Of a stretch of DNA of 64,000 nt, positions 19,254 through 60,938 are shown piece after piece. Below the pieces are notes generated by a model. The model did not search any database. It had not been told where the DNA came from and worked only from the letters and a program-made list of their open reading frames with translations. This stretch comes from Rugalucina vietnamica (lineage: Eukaryota; Mollusca; Bivalvia; Lucinida; Lucinidae), in contig OZ024872.1 of the NCBI GenBank assembly GCA_964017185.1, forward strand, positions 57,219,817-57,283,816. The letters are read 5' to 3'. The stretch's first letter is position 1. Each line of letters starts with the position of its first letter. The position numbers and the translations under genes were made by a program.

Positions 19254-20300
19254 TGTAAGACCTTTAAATGTTGTCTGTCTCCAGTTACCCTGTAGTCTCT
19301 AACCTGTTACGAAATATTTACCGTCGTTACGAACCTGTTATGATGAAAGCTGAAAGATATAGCTTCATTCACGTTTTAGAAACGGGTTGGTTTAGAATGA
19401 CACGTTTGATAATCGGGGACGTTCTTTGACTCTATTGTATGGAAAAATCATGTCAAGTCATACAAACAACAAAAACTTGAAACTAAAAGCAACCATTAGG
19501 ACACAAATGAGGGCTTTGTAGAAGGAAAAAATACATTTTTTGTAAACAAAACTTGTATCAGCTGAGAGCAAACTGTCTAGATTATCTTACAACCGCATTG
19601 AATAAGTTTAAATAAGTATTCTGAACAAATCCTAAAAGACAAAATATGATACTTGCAGTTTTTGTTTAGTTATTATTCACTAAAAGAGAACACATCTAAA
19701 AATAAAACTGATTCTTAAGCATATTTCGTCCTGAACCTGTCGCGCACTGTCGTCCAGAACCACACTATGTAGTAACGAACATCCCTAAGCGTGAAATACA
19801 TAACTTCAGGTTTGTTCAGTTTCAACGTATACAACAAGCAGTGGCCATTTGAAATACCGGACTGGCTGTGTAGATGATAAGGTTAGTAAATAGAATATAA
19901 TGGTTTGACCCTTTGGAAGCATAAAAACATTCAAAGTGAGATTGTATGGACTATATTGCGCAATTTCGGGTAATGAACCCTCATCAGTAGCCCTTTTTAA
20001 GGCTGTTTTTATCATTCTCTCGCAACTTGATCCGATTTTCACTATGGCATTCCGAAGCAGTCATATCATTTTGTTCAACGAAAACGTATTCGTCTTAACA
20101 AATGTCCTATTGTTATTACTGGTCATGTATCGACTAGCATGTTGAAAGTTGAAAAAATACAGTTCTCTTTGGCTCCATTTTGCCAAACCTAGAGGGTCAC
20201 TGAAGAGACTTTGCAGTCGAAACCGCGGTATGGCCCATCCATTTTCTCATAAATATGCTCACTGCTCTTAAAGGATCTCAGTTTATTTTTATTGGCTTTA

Positions 20301-21655
20301 ATAAAGCTGATGTTATCGAGGCTTTTAATTCCACTTCTAGTTACCTCGATGACATTTGGACATTGACAACCCTTATTTTGAAGGTATGGTCAATCAAATT
20401 TATCCACCTGAACTACAGTTGAACAAAGCCAATACCTCGGATACCGAAGCCCCCTTTCCTAGATCTACATCTTTCTGTTGCAAATGGATTTGTTTCTTCT
20501 AAAATTTATGATAAGCGCGATGACTTTGATTTTGATATAGTAAATTTTCCGTTTTTGGATAATGACATTCCTCGTCGTACTTCTTATGGTGTATACATTT
20601 CGCAACTTATTAGGTTTGCTAGAGTCTGCAATCATGTTACAGACTTCAACGCTCGAAATAAATGTTTATCTGCCAAACTTCTCCAACAGGGCTATCGGTA
20701 TCATAAACTTCGAAAAACCTTTTCTAAATTTTATCGTAGACACTATGAATTGATTTCCAAATAAAATGTTGGGTTAAAGACGCTTTTAAATGAGGGCCTT
20801 TCGGAACCAGAATTTTATGGTGACTTGGTTTACAAATTCAAGAAACTTATAGGAAGTAATGATTTTTCATTTCAGTTTAGAAAAATTATAACACGTTACA
20901 GACTTATAGGTTATAACTTGAATGTTATGCGACAGTCTGCATGCTTAATTTTGAACCCAATCATGGTTGATAACTACACTGCCTTCTTTAATTGCACGCC
21001 GGTGGGTCGGGCGTCAGACTCTTATGATGGCCCCGACTTAAAGCTATTCATTTTAGTTGGTTGGGGCCTGAGCTTCTTGTCTGTTGCTTGGCCCACCGGG
21101 GTCAAACTGATGTTTTTCTTTTGCTCCGGAGTTAGTAAGTTATTCGGCGCCCAGGTATCTCCATCGTCGGGCAGCTTACTGAATCTGTGAGTCCTGGTTT
21201 TTGATTCATCAGGATGTTTATCATGATTTATTTGTTTGTTCTTGATGATCCATTGACTAGTTAGAGATTCAGCACGAGGACCGAAGAACTAACTAAATGT
21301 TATGAATCACTGCAGAAGCTGAGGGTGAGGTTATGACCATGTAAAATCGATTTAAGCCCGCTAGTAACGTTTTGTTACTGATCGTTCCAAGTCGATACTT
21401 CTTTGGTGTTTTTTAATGTCTTGGTGTTTAATAGTTTTGTGCTAGTGCGCCTTATGTATGTTTTCATATTTTTGGTTAAGTTAAGGTAACTGATTGGCCA
21501 CCTATTGGGAAAATAGATGCTCATTCGGCTTACGTAATGTTTTCATGGCATAGGTACCCGATTGTTAGTTTGTTTTTCTCCACCTCGGGTTTTTGGAGTG
21601 GGAATCTTTCTCTGATTGCGCCTTTTCCTGATCTTTGCCTACCTGTACGTTTTTA
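20301..21655 (+). mobile_element. Naiad PLE copy 3, 5'-truncated, degraded
   Basis: Plus-strand copy beginning inside the RT (ADVIEAFNSTSSYLDD) and running to the common 3' end. RT fragments are at 20555-20764 and 20825-21190, separated by an in-frame TAA near 20761, with a base loss near 20355. It ends 82 bp before an exon of the LU gene, so it is an intronic insertion. Confidence 0.85.
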
Positions 21656-21737
21656 TATGAATCATTATACAAGTACTCCGACAAGTAAGGTGTACCTGTC
21701 AGCGACATTGACCAAAACTTGCCTGTTCATATTCTAG

Positions 21738-21834
21738 GTGTGTTCAGCAAATGCTCATAACATCACAACCACAGGCGACTGTCTAGAATGCTGTAAAGGG
21801 GATTTCTGTAATGCACATGGATGCAACGGTCAAG
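21738..21834 (+). CDS. LU gene exon: end of first LU domain
   Basis: Acceptor TATTCTAG, donor GTAAGA. Encodes VCSANAHNITTTGDC then LECCKGDFCNAHGCNGQ; the CC..DFCN signature closes an LU domain. Ends one base into a codon. Confidence 0.8.
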
Positions 21835-24374
21835 GTAAGAGAGTGGTCATCTCGTTTGTATCACTGGATTATGCTAATATGCCCATCTCATTTGTATCAC
21901 TGGATTATGCTAATATGGCCATCTCGTTTGTATAACTGGATTATGCTAATATGGCCATCTCGTTTGTATCACTGGATTATGCTAATATGGCAATCTCGTT
22001 TGTATAACTGGATTATGCTAATATGGCCATCTCGTTTGTATCACTGGATTATGCTATTTGTATCACTGGATTATACTAATAATTATGATAAACACGTCAT
22101 CTAGTAAAATGACATCAGCAGCTGCTCGTCATTATAAAGTATGACAATGTGGTTACTGGTAAGTCTAGTTCTTATAATTATGCTATTACATTTGAACTAC
22201 TTTTGAAATTAGTTGCTTGAATATTGATTTATTCCATCCCTCTACCGGATGTTTTATGCAGCCGCATGTGAAAACCAAAAATCTGCATATGCGAAAACAA
22301 AGGCGCAGACCAGCTTCGCAGAAACCGAGAAGCTGATCAGCGCCTTTGTTTTCGCTCTTCTTCTTAAATCCAAAATTTCAAGCTTCCAGCCATCTTCTGT
22401 GACTGTACTACCCGGCTTGTGTCGGACCTGGTCGGAACTTAAATTGTTGGTTTTCTCACGCACAGGCTCAAATTATAAAGTGAGCGTACGGGAAGGAAAT
22501 TATGTGTCTGCTCACTCATTACGAAAACATGCCCATGCAATTTACAGAGATTTTTAAAGTTGTAAAAAATGAAAATTTTCAGTAGAACAGTTTTGCTTTT
22601 TTTCTTATTTTTGCTAAAAACATAGATGGTGGGTACACGTTAGAACCGCCTCGCCGAGGCGGTTCTAACGAGTACCCACAATCTATATTTTGGAGCAAAA
22701 ATAAGAAAAATAGGTATATCCCTGCATACCCCAGTTTTGCTATATAAAATGGGGTTTTGAGGGGTACACATTTCACGGACATGTGTTGATTGTTCGACTT
22801 TTGATAGGGTTTCCTGATAGACTAGCACGCGGTCCACTGTGTTTTGACTGTCAGCATGTGGAATCAGCCGAGGATTGTGGTACTATCACGCTCTGCCATC
22901 GTGATCAGGTATGACGCCACACCAGGGCAGATACAAACAACGTAGCTCATTTTTTTCCTGACTCGCGGCGAGACCAGTACTATAGGAAGTTTGTTTTTTG
23001 TGGGTTTGTTGTCCCGGGAGCACCCGAAGGCTCAACCGGGAGGTTGATTTTTGTTGTTGTTTTTGGAGAAGCCCGGGATCGAACCTGCGACCCCGGGTTT
23101 ACAAGGCGAATGACTTAACCATTGCACCACAGAGGCTTGCTCATCCTATTACATATTAGCTTGTGTCTTGAAATGGTGATACTGAATCAAATCTTATAGC
23201 TTATATATGTTTCAGTGTTGTTGTGTATTGTATGTGTACAATGTATCTATGTTGCCATAAATAAATGCATCTTGTGGTCATAAAACCATATGTGTTCTTT
23301 CAAATTAAAATTGAGTCGCGTCGCGAGAAACCGGATTATTGCCTATGCGAAAACAAAGGCGCAGATCAGCTGTGCAGTAACTGCACAGCCGATCAGCGCC
23401 TTTGTTTTCGCTTAGGCGCAGATCAGCTATGCAGTAACTGCGCCTTTGTTTTCGCTACATGGATAGTACACTTCCTCTACTTCCTACATTCGAAATTTCA
23501 AGTTTCTAGCCATCTTCTGTAGGTGCACAGGCCGGTTGTGTCAAACCTGGTCTTAAACCCCGAAGACCGGTTTTCTTGCGAAGCGGCTCAAGTTTGTCAA
23601 TTTGTTTTGTTAGGTTTGTAGGATCGAGGAACTAGACTGGGGAGATACATTCACGCATTTAAACATGGGTTGTGGTCAGAAGTATCAGGTGAGCTAACGT
23701 TTACATTACACCACCGAAATACTAGAACAATGCTCATTGGGCTGTGCATGTGCCGCGACGTGAGAAAAACCGGTCTTTGGGGTTTCCCACCAGGTCCGAC
23801 ACGAACCGGCCTGTACAATCACTGAAAATAGCTCGGAGTTTGAAATTTCGGATTTAAGAAGATGGATTGTACTATTTGTGTAACGAAAACAGTCACTGCA
23901 CAGCTGATCTGCGTCTTTGTTTTTGCATTTGCAGATCGTTGATTTTCTCATGCGTCGGCTCATATCTCTAGTCATGAGCGGCACAGTTTTGCTCTGCTTC
24001 CAATTATGTCATTTTATTCACGTATCAGTTTCGAAATTGCAGTGTTTTGAAATGCATGATGACAGTGCATCCTTCCCCTCTTTATAATAAAGTGCCTTCT
24101 ATTTATTCAGAATTATTTGATAATTTTATAAGAAACTATGAAAGACGGTGCTTGGACAGTTGGCCTAAAACTTAGTGATCATGCGATGACTATGGCCAAA
24201 TAGTTGTGTACTCCATCGTTAAAATTTTGATGTTGGAATACGATTAATACCGATAACTTGATATTTCAGTGTCCCCTCACAAGGAGATCACTGCCAGTGT
24301 GTCAGAACTGTTGTGCTGACGACTTCTGTAACACCAACTGTACCAGAATGACAGGAGTTCCCATCATTGGCTAG
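21738..24374 (+). CDS. Ly6/uPAR (LU) domain protein, last four exons
   Basis: Exons 21738-21834, 22808-22908, 23614-23688 and 24270-24374 have GT/AG borders and matching phases (97, 101, 75, 105 nt). The first finishes one LU domain (CLECCKGDFCN). The other three encode a complete second LU domain: CFDCQ, EDCGTITLC, QVC, MGC, QC, then QNCCADDFCN and C, the Cys order of the three-finger fold. The protein ends at TAG with no obvious GPI tail (TRMTGVPIIG), so it is probably secreted. The 5' exons with the signal peptide and the start of LU1 were not found; Naiad copy 3 lies directly upstream. The partner and role are unknown. Confidence 0.8.
21848..22080. repeat. 36-bp minisatellite, about seven units
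   Basis: Unit ATCTCGTTTGTATCACTGG plus ATTATGCTAATATGGCC, alternating ATCACTGG and ATAACTGG versions. It begins 14 bp after an LU-gene donor site. Confidence 0.8.
22258..22470. mobile_element. AACAAAGGCGC palindromic MITE, copy 1
   Basis: Internal palindrome GCGAAAACAAAGGCGCAGA..GCGCCTTTGTTTTCGC; right end GTTGGTTTTCTCACGC. Intron of the LU gene. Confidence 0.7.
22590..22800. mobile_element. Hairpin repeat (GCCTCGCCGAGGC family), copy 2
   Basis: Arms of about 40 bp around a core GAACCGCCTCG-C-CGAGGCGGTTC. Its right end (ACATTTCACGGACATG) is only a few bases from an LU-gene exon. Confidence 0.7.
22808..22908 (+). CDS. LU gene exon: start of second LU domain
   Basis: Acceptor TTTGATAG, donor GTATGA. 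Encodes GFPDRLARGPLCFDCQHVE and EDCGTITLCHRDQ. The phase fits both neighbours. Confidence 0.8.
23050..23135 (-). repeat. tRNA-like SINE head
   Basis: Minus strand GTGGTGCAATGGTTAAG and GGTTCGATCCCGGG resemble A and B boxes. The anticodon stem does not pair, so it is a SINE head or pseudo-tRNA. Confidence 0.55.
23312..23592. mobile_element. AACAAAGGCGC palindromic MITE, copy 2
   Basis: The internal palindrome is partly duplicated (two ATCAGC.GTGCAGTAACTGC blocks). It ends 22 bp before an LU-gene exon. Confidence 0.7.
23614..23688 (+). CDS. LU gene exon: middle of second LU domain
   Basis: Acceptor TTTTGTTAG, donor GTGAGC. Exactly 25 codons with VC at the start and MGCGQKYQ at the end. Confidence 0.8.
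23735..23965. mobile_element. AACAAAGGCGC palindromic MITE, copy 3 (inverted)
   Basis: Reverse orientation, one half of the central palindrome decayed. Intron of the LU gene. Confidence 0.65.
24270..24374 (+). CDS. LU gene terminal exon
   Basis: Acceptor ATATTTCAG. Encodes CPLTRRSLPVCQNCCADDFC then NTNC and a short tail to TAG (24372-24374). Confidence 0.85.
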   Translation, partial: CPLTRRSLPVCQNCCADDFCNTNCTRMTGVPIIG

Positions 24375-24399
24375 CATCTGTTACATGACTGTCTTGTTC

Positions 24400-24405
24400 A
24401 ATAAA
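24400..24405 (+). promoter_or_regulatory. PolyA signal of the LU gene
   Basis: AATAAA 26 nt after the stop codon; no competing signal lies nearer. Confidence 0.7.
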
Positions 24406-24441
24406 CTCATTGAATATGATTGTGACTTTTAATTATGAAAT

Positions 24442-24682
24442 TTGAGCCAGTGTGTGAGAAAACCAACAATTTGGGTTTCCGACCAGGTCCACACAAACCG
24501 GCCTGTACAGTCACAGAAGAAAGCTAGAAGCTTGAAACTTTGCATAAATGTAGAAGATGAATTGTACTATCCGTGTAGCGAAAACAAAGGCGCTGATCAG
24601 CTGTGCAGTTACTGCACAGCTGATCTGCGTCTTTGTTTTCGCATATGCAAATTGTTTGTTTTCCCATGCAGCAGCACATATG
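24442..24682. mobile_element. AACAAAGGCGC palindromic MITE, copy 4
   Basis: TIRs GTGTGAGAAAACCAACAAT and a complement-like right end; core CTGATCAGCTGTGCAG inverted. Just downstream of the LU-gene polyA signal. Confidence 0.7.
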
Positions 24683-24864
24683 ATTGTAACTTGTAATTAT
24701 GGAATTTAAATAAAGGTGATGGTTCCAATACACTGTGTCTTTGTTTTTGAAAAGATTATTATCTCGTTGTCCGTAGAAAGTTCGTGATATCCAGACATCA
24801 GAACATAATAGTCTGATTACGAACTCACAAAATATGCAAACTGAAAAGCATATGCAGTATAAGA

Positions 24865-25100
24865 GCCTCGACGCGAGAAAACAGGTCTTCGGGGTTTCCG
24901 ACCAGGTCCGACACAAACCGGCCTGTACAAGCTCAGAAAAGAGCTAGAAGCTTGAAATTTCGGATTTAAGTAGAAGAGGAATTGTACTATCCGAGTAGCG
25001 GAAACAAAGGCGCTGATCAGCTTCGCAGTTACTGCGAAGCTGATCTGCGTCTTTGTTTTCGCCCATGCAAATTGTTGGTTTTCTCACGCACAGGCTCATT
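24865..25100. mobile_element. AACAAAGGCGC palindromic MITE, copy 5
   Basis: Same organisation as copy 4, with a perfect core AGCTTCGCAGTTACTGCGAAGCT-type hairpin and end CTCACGCACAGGCTC. Confidence 0.7.
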
Positions 25101-26327
25101 AATATTTGACAATTTTCATATCGTGCTTCGTATTAAGCCGAGAGATACAGATATGGCAACATGCCGAAGCCAAAGAGAATTACTGAAATTTGCCACTTTC
25201 AACAGGGTAGTCGATACAAAGGCTAATATTATCTAAATTGGACTAAATTTATTAAACATTGATAAGGAAATGAATCTTAACCGATAATAAATTTCAGATT
25301 TCTCAGAATATCCTCACTGAACTCAAAGGACCGAAACGAAAATATAATCTGCATTATGGATAATGTACGGGGATACTTTTAGGGCCGCCAAACAGCACAA
25401 CAGCAGCTGCAGAAAGGGATGCAGCAATATATTGCGATACGCAAATATTGCAATACGGTCCTTGACAATACGCTGTATTGTATCGGAGGCATCTGATTTG
25501 CCGTATTGCAATTTACAGACTTCCAATGAAAATTCCCATAACAAAAATGACAAATAATCAAAAAATTTAAACAAACACCAATTAATTTTCTGCAACAGGC
25601 AAGGCAGAGTGTGCAGTCTTCAAAGTTTAGCACTGGGACTCATTTACTTATGCTTTCTTCTAAGTTTCAATAGATTTTATGAATTTAAGCTGCACTTTTT
25701 AAAATTTATTTCTTTAATAAGCTAACTTCAGTACTTGAATACATACACTGTATTGTACTGTATTGCAGTAGCTGTATTGCAATACATATTGTATTGGGTG
25801 TGGGCAAGCAGCCCTAGCTGCAGTAATAGGCAATAGAAATAAAACTGAGATCCTTTAAGAGCAGCGAAGACACTAATGAGAAAGGGGTGATGAGCCATAC
25901 CGCGGTTTCGACTATTAAAGTGCATAAAGAATATGCATTTTTCAAAATTTCAATTTTCTGAAACACCACAAGAAAGAATATGAACGTGTCATCCTTTGGC
26001 AATATAAAAGTAGTAAATAGTGCTGCAAAACACTTTAAAATTGAAAATCAAACAAAATTACTGAATTATTTTTAGAGTTTTGCGCTCAGCTATGTATGCT
26101 TTACAAATTAGTTTTGGTTTGGCGCATTTTAAATGAAAAATAGTCAATTTAGATTTTTACTGGAAAATACTTACTTCCCTTGCTGACATTTTGACAATGA
26201 AAAAAGCCATATTCAAATTATTTCCTGGCAAAATATGCTTTTTGTTAACTTGTCAAGTCGTGGCACTTTTTAAGACTTGGAATGAAAAATATTGAGATAT
26301 TCATATTTTTATTTAATTCAGTTTTAC

Positions 26328-26528
26328 GTCCCTTTCAAGATTATTTCTGCTCATATGAGACGGGCCAATCAGTAGAACCCCGAGAAAAACCACCTGGCAC
26401 ACCCGTAAGCAGAACTTGACTTGTCTCATATGTGGCCAGTGCGGGGCTCGAACCCACACTTGACACAGCGGTGAGATGATCGAGTGATTAAGAAACAGCG
26501 CTTTTAACCGCTCGGCCACGGGGGCCGC
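26328..26528 (-). mobile_element. tRNA(Ser/Leu)-like SINE, family 3
   Basis: Starts GGCCGAGCGGTTAA, with B box GGGTTCGAGCCCC and a body holding CATATGAGAC repeats in both orientations. Nearly the same sequence occurs at 36026-36252. Confidence 0.7.
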
Positions 26529-26892
26529 TTTCATATTTTTATCAAGGTGTTTCAGAAAACGGTAAGATTGTGGACAAGGCATTATCTGGTAGATGGTGTA
26601 TAGACAGTAGATACATATGTACTTTGTTCTCATTTTTTTTAGTTTTTAACTTCAAATTTTTAATCTTTGAAGGTATATTTTAGCACGTCTGTATCATTGT
26701 GTTTGACCTTATCCTGAACATTTAACTTAAGAAAAAGATAAGAGGTCTTGAGCGTTCTCTTGTGTTATTTTAACAAAAATGGGTTGTTTATCGCAAACTT
26801 AACTTTATTGATGGTAAGTTATTTGGATCACATTGTCAGCTACTCTCGTTTCAGATATTAAGCTCTTGTCAACTCAATCGATAAATAAAAGC

Positions 26893-27795
26893 AAAAAGGT
26901 ACAAGTAGGCAACGATCAGGAAAAGGTGCAATCAGAAAGAGAATCCCTCTCCAAAAACCGAGATGGGGAAAAACTAAATTTACAATCGGGCACTTATACC
27001 ATGAAAACATATCGTAAGCCGAATGAGCTGCGATTTTCCCAATAGGTGGCCACTCAGTTACCTAAACTGACTAAAAATATGGAAACATACACAAGGCGTA
27101 AAGAGCACAAAAGGTTTTAAAACCAAGACATAAAACAAAAAGAACCGCCACAGAGGTATCGCCTTGGAAAGATCAGTAATATAAAATTACTGGTGGGCTT
27201 AAATCGATTTTACGGGTACCTAAATTCACCCTCAGCTTCTGTAGTGGTTGACAATATTTAGTTAGTTGTTCGATCCTCGTGGTGAATCTCTATCTAGTCA
27301 ATGAATCATCAAGGATAGACAAATTAATCATGATAACCGCCACCACCATAATGAATCAAAAACGAGGAATCATAGATTGAGAAGGCTGCCCGACGATGGA
27401 GATCACTTGGCGCCAAATAACTTACCAACTCCGGAGCAAAAGAAAAACACCAGTTGAACCCCAGTGGGTCAAGCAACAGACAAGTAGCTCCGGCCAAAAC
27501 CAACTAAAATAACATTAAGTTCGGACCATCGTCTGACGCCCGATGCACCGGCTGCAATTAAAGAAGGCAGCATAGTTATCAACCAGGATTGTGTTAAAAA
27601 CTAAAAGCGCAGACTGTCGCATAACATTTAAGTTATATCCAATACGTCTGTAGCGTGTAATGATTTTTCTGAACTAAAAAGAAAAATCATTCCTTCCTAT
27701 AAGTTTCTTAAATTTATAAACTAAGCCGCCATAACATTCTGGTTCCGAAAGGCCATCGCGTAAAAGGGCCTTTAGCCAAACATTAGAAATCAATG
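26893..27795 (-). mobile_element. Naiad 3' fragment with RT remnant
   Basis: Starts at the shared 3' terminus and runs through the 3' UTR into degraded RT C-terminal sequence, stopping near 27795. Substitutions and small gaps throughout mark it as old. Confidence 0.8.
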
Positions 27796-28533
27796 ATTAT
27801 ATATTTTAATAAACTTTATTTTGTATATAAAACACCCACTTCTGTTTCATTATTCTTTAGTACCTATAGTACCTTCTTCGACTTTTGCATTTACCAAATA
27901 CTGTATCAATATTTTCATCTACTTACTGTTTGAATTAGGTTAGCTAACCTGAATGATGACATTTTCTAAGAACGACCTGCTTTCATTTTTGTATTTTATA
28001 TTTGCATACCGGTTTTTACCCAAATTTAATGACAATTCCCAAATATCAGGAATGGCATTTTTTGCCTCGAAGCTACTTACTAAAAGAAAATTTGGAACAA
28101 GAAATGTCCTGCCGAAGTCTATGGACCATTACTTCTAAAATTTGAGTTTTGACAAAAACAGCGATTCTTTTGAAACTTAACCCACATAAGACCATTGCAA
28201 GCAAGCTTTTATACCGCACTGCATAGATCTGCTAGATTTTATTTCAGACTGACTTTCACAGCACTATAAATTTCAAGTTGAATTTTTGTGTACCTTTGGA
28301 CTTTTTTCAGAAAAAAATGCCATAATTTTAGGATATTTAGAATAATACAAAAATATGCACAATGGGCTAAGGTAATATATTTGCTGTTTCAAATTTCTTT
28401 TAGTCACAAACTTCAAGGCATTACTCTGTAAGAAATCCAAGTGAGACCGACACTCTTGCTTTTTGGGCATTGTCATATAATTTGAATCAAACTCTGAGAG
28501 TTTTACACTTTGCCGTAGGGATAACTTTGTTTC

Positions 28534-29042
28534 ATTCTTTAATTGCACGCCGGTAGGTTGGGCGTCAGACTGTATGATGACCCCGACTGGCATTTTTAGC
28601 TGATTGAGACCGTCGCTTCTTGTCTGTTGCTTGGTCCGGTGGGGTTCCACTGATGTGTTTCTTTGCCTATGTTTAGCTTTCTGTCAGGCACCTTATTGTA
28701 TCCGTGAGTAGTTCTCGGTTTGATTCATCATGGCGTTTTGTGATCTATTTGTTTGCCCGTGATGGTTAATTGACTAGTTAGAGATTCACTACGAGGACCA
28801 AAAAACTAACTTAATGTTGTGAAAGGGTGAGGTTAGGGCCCTGTAAAACCGGTGGACTGTCAATTTCTTGTCTTTGACAACTGAAATTTGGGAACTGTGG
28901 TGGTTCTTTTGGGAAATACTCGACTTACTGTACGATATGTTGTTTTAGAAAAGTACCTGATTAACAATTTAGTTGTTTCTCATCTCGGTTTTTGGAGTGG
29001 GAATTTTCTGATTGCGCCATTTCCTGATCATCGCCTAATGTT
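28534..29042 (+). mobile_element. Naiad 3' fragment
   Basis: Plus-oriented, from the last RT codons (AATTGCACGCCGG) through a shortened 3' UTR to the common end. It lies about 220 bp upstream of the start codon of gene B. Confidence 0.75.
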
Positions 29043-29263
29043 ATTTTTTTATTTAGTTTTAAGTAGTGTGTTATTTTACATCCTGTTTTGAACACAGGCT
29101 ACCAGGTAAAATCAACAAAACATGCTATGTTTCTTTAATAATAATCAGGTGAAAATAGATTGCTTCTACCCCAATACACCACAAAGCGCTGACATACATA
29201 CTTAAGTGGAACGTGAGGTCCTTTTTTCGTCGTTGAGTATAATGAATTGCTTCGGAATTGTAG

Positions 29264-58979
<29,716 letters not shown>

Positions 58980-60020
58980 GTAGGTTAATTCTTGATGATC
59001 AGGTTAAAGGCAATCAGCTATCAGTGTTTCGGCCATTGTAGTAGTCAGAAAATAGCTGTTCAAAGCTTATGTTATATACTTATTTGCAAAAGAAACGCGA
59101 AAAATTTAAAAAAAGATTTAAAAAAAAAAAAAAAAAAAAAAGATCGTTTTGATGGTATTTTTGGGATATAGCTTATGAGTGTGAGCAGTCAGTATTATTG
59201 TATCCAGAATAGGCTTTGTTAGCATGTTCATTATGACATTATAATGACATAGTATACCAGCTCGTGTATTACAGAGTTGCCTTTAAAACATAAATGATTA
59301 ATGCAAATTGAAAACTGGTGGTATAAGTAGTGGCTGAAGAAAATTCGTACCAAATGATTTGGAAATGCTCGCATGTCAATGCTCCAAGTGACCACGTTTT
59401 CTGTCAGTGACGTCAATCTGTTGTTTTCACATTTCATTCTTACAGACGCATTATGGCACCACTACGACTTCGGCACCTGGACAAATAAGACCCTAGTCAA
59501 ATAGGCCCCAGGCATTTCGGCCCCAGTCACTTCGGACCCTAGATGCTTCGGCATCACTGTCATATCGGACCCACTTTTACTTCGCCACCTAGTCTTTTCG
59601 GCACCACATTTTTTGCTACTGTAGATCCAATCATATTACCTTTTATCAGTCTTATATCTATCGTTTGTGGTTGTACAGCCCGGTTTTGGTCTTACACTTA
59701 TTCATTAGAAGAACAGAAACTCAGCGGTAACTTCAGAAACCAATTTGTGTTCAGACAACAATTTTTGCTTTGCTTTAAATTAAATAAGTAACAAAAACAA
59801 AACAATACTAAGTGATTCGACTGTGCATGTGTGCATTGACGATTGTTAAACAAGGATCACATTATTCCATGTTTTTAAAACACCTTACCAATAGAAAATA
59901 CAAATCTGTTAAGCAGCTTTAACTACGACAGCGTTTGGTCATGAATACAAATGCTTCACTGAAAAATGCACTAGTTACTTCGTCAATATAATATTCTAAC
60001 ATAAACACAAACGCTTCTCG

Positions 60021-60938
60021 TATATATACACATGGAAATAAGTTAGGGAACACTTTTAGCTCTTGGGAAATGTTTGAAAAAATCCATTTTCCTATTTTCT
60101 TGCGATACTGATATTTTTATCACATGTATTTCATACCTTGGCCTAGTGACAGGCCAATTTATGGACATTCACAACATTTTGTCCTTGTGCTACGGAGGAC
60201 ACAATGTGCCATATATGAAAAACTCTACTTTTACTGAATACGAGTTTGCCTTTTTGCTTCTGCACTCCGCAAAACTCATCTTTTGAATGAGAAACAGGGA
60301 TAGAATGTTGCATATGATCGTTCTCAATGAATAAACGACTTCGGATCTAAAAATTCACGCTTCTTCAAACCATCTAATGATACAAAATCTGCAGTTTGCA
60401 TTGACTTCTATGGAAGGCAAAACTGTTGTAATTTTTGCAAATAAAGTCGTAAAAGAATAATTCCTCTATGGCGCTATGATCAGAACGTGCATGTTCAAAT
60501 TCCTAAGGGGTCATATCGAATATCTGGCCCAACGTTTACAACCTGCAAAGTGTATAGCCAAAGAACAAAACGTGATCATCAAACCTACCCCCGGAAAAGT
60601 ATGGATCTACCACCAACAATCGGTCAGAAAATTAAGAATTAATGATACCCAATCCACAAGCAAATTCTCAGCTTGATGCTTAAGAAAAATTATGACAATG
60701 CGAGTTCACAGAATTAAGTTATCGCAAAGAATATCAGGGCGTTCCGAAAATCTAGCGAAAAAATTCTGAATCAAAGATGGCCGCTGTCCGCCGCAGTTTA
60801 TGTTTGATGCTTACCATTTTCACATGGAAACAACTTTTAATACTAAAGATTCTGTCAAGTTGTCAAAACATTCTTCATAATTGTTACAAAGACGGATATA
60901 TACGGTGTTCCCTAAGTTATTTCCATATGTATATATAT
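60021..60938. mobile_element. TIR element nested in the foldback-like element
   Basis: Ends TATATATACACATGGAAATA and onward (60021-60053), inverted at 60905-60938 with few mismatches, framed by TA. About 0.9 kb, no convincing transposase. Confidence 0.65.

Noticed and set aside
22249..25236. ORFs with ENKGADQL and CFR patterns
   Set aside because: Translations of the palindromic MITE; the similar peptides arise from copies of the same non-coding repeat.
26440..26528. tRNA-Ser/Leu gene
   Set aside because: A second copy with the same non-tRNA tail occurs at 36026-36252, so it is a SINE.
60074..60286. 70-codon ORF with a hydrophobic start as a small secreted protein
   Set aside because: Lies inside a TIR element, without promoter, homolog pattern or splice context that I can see.
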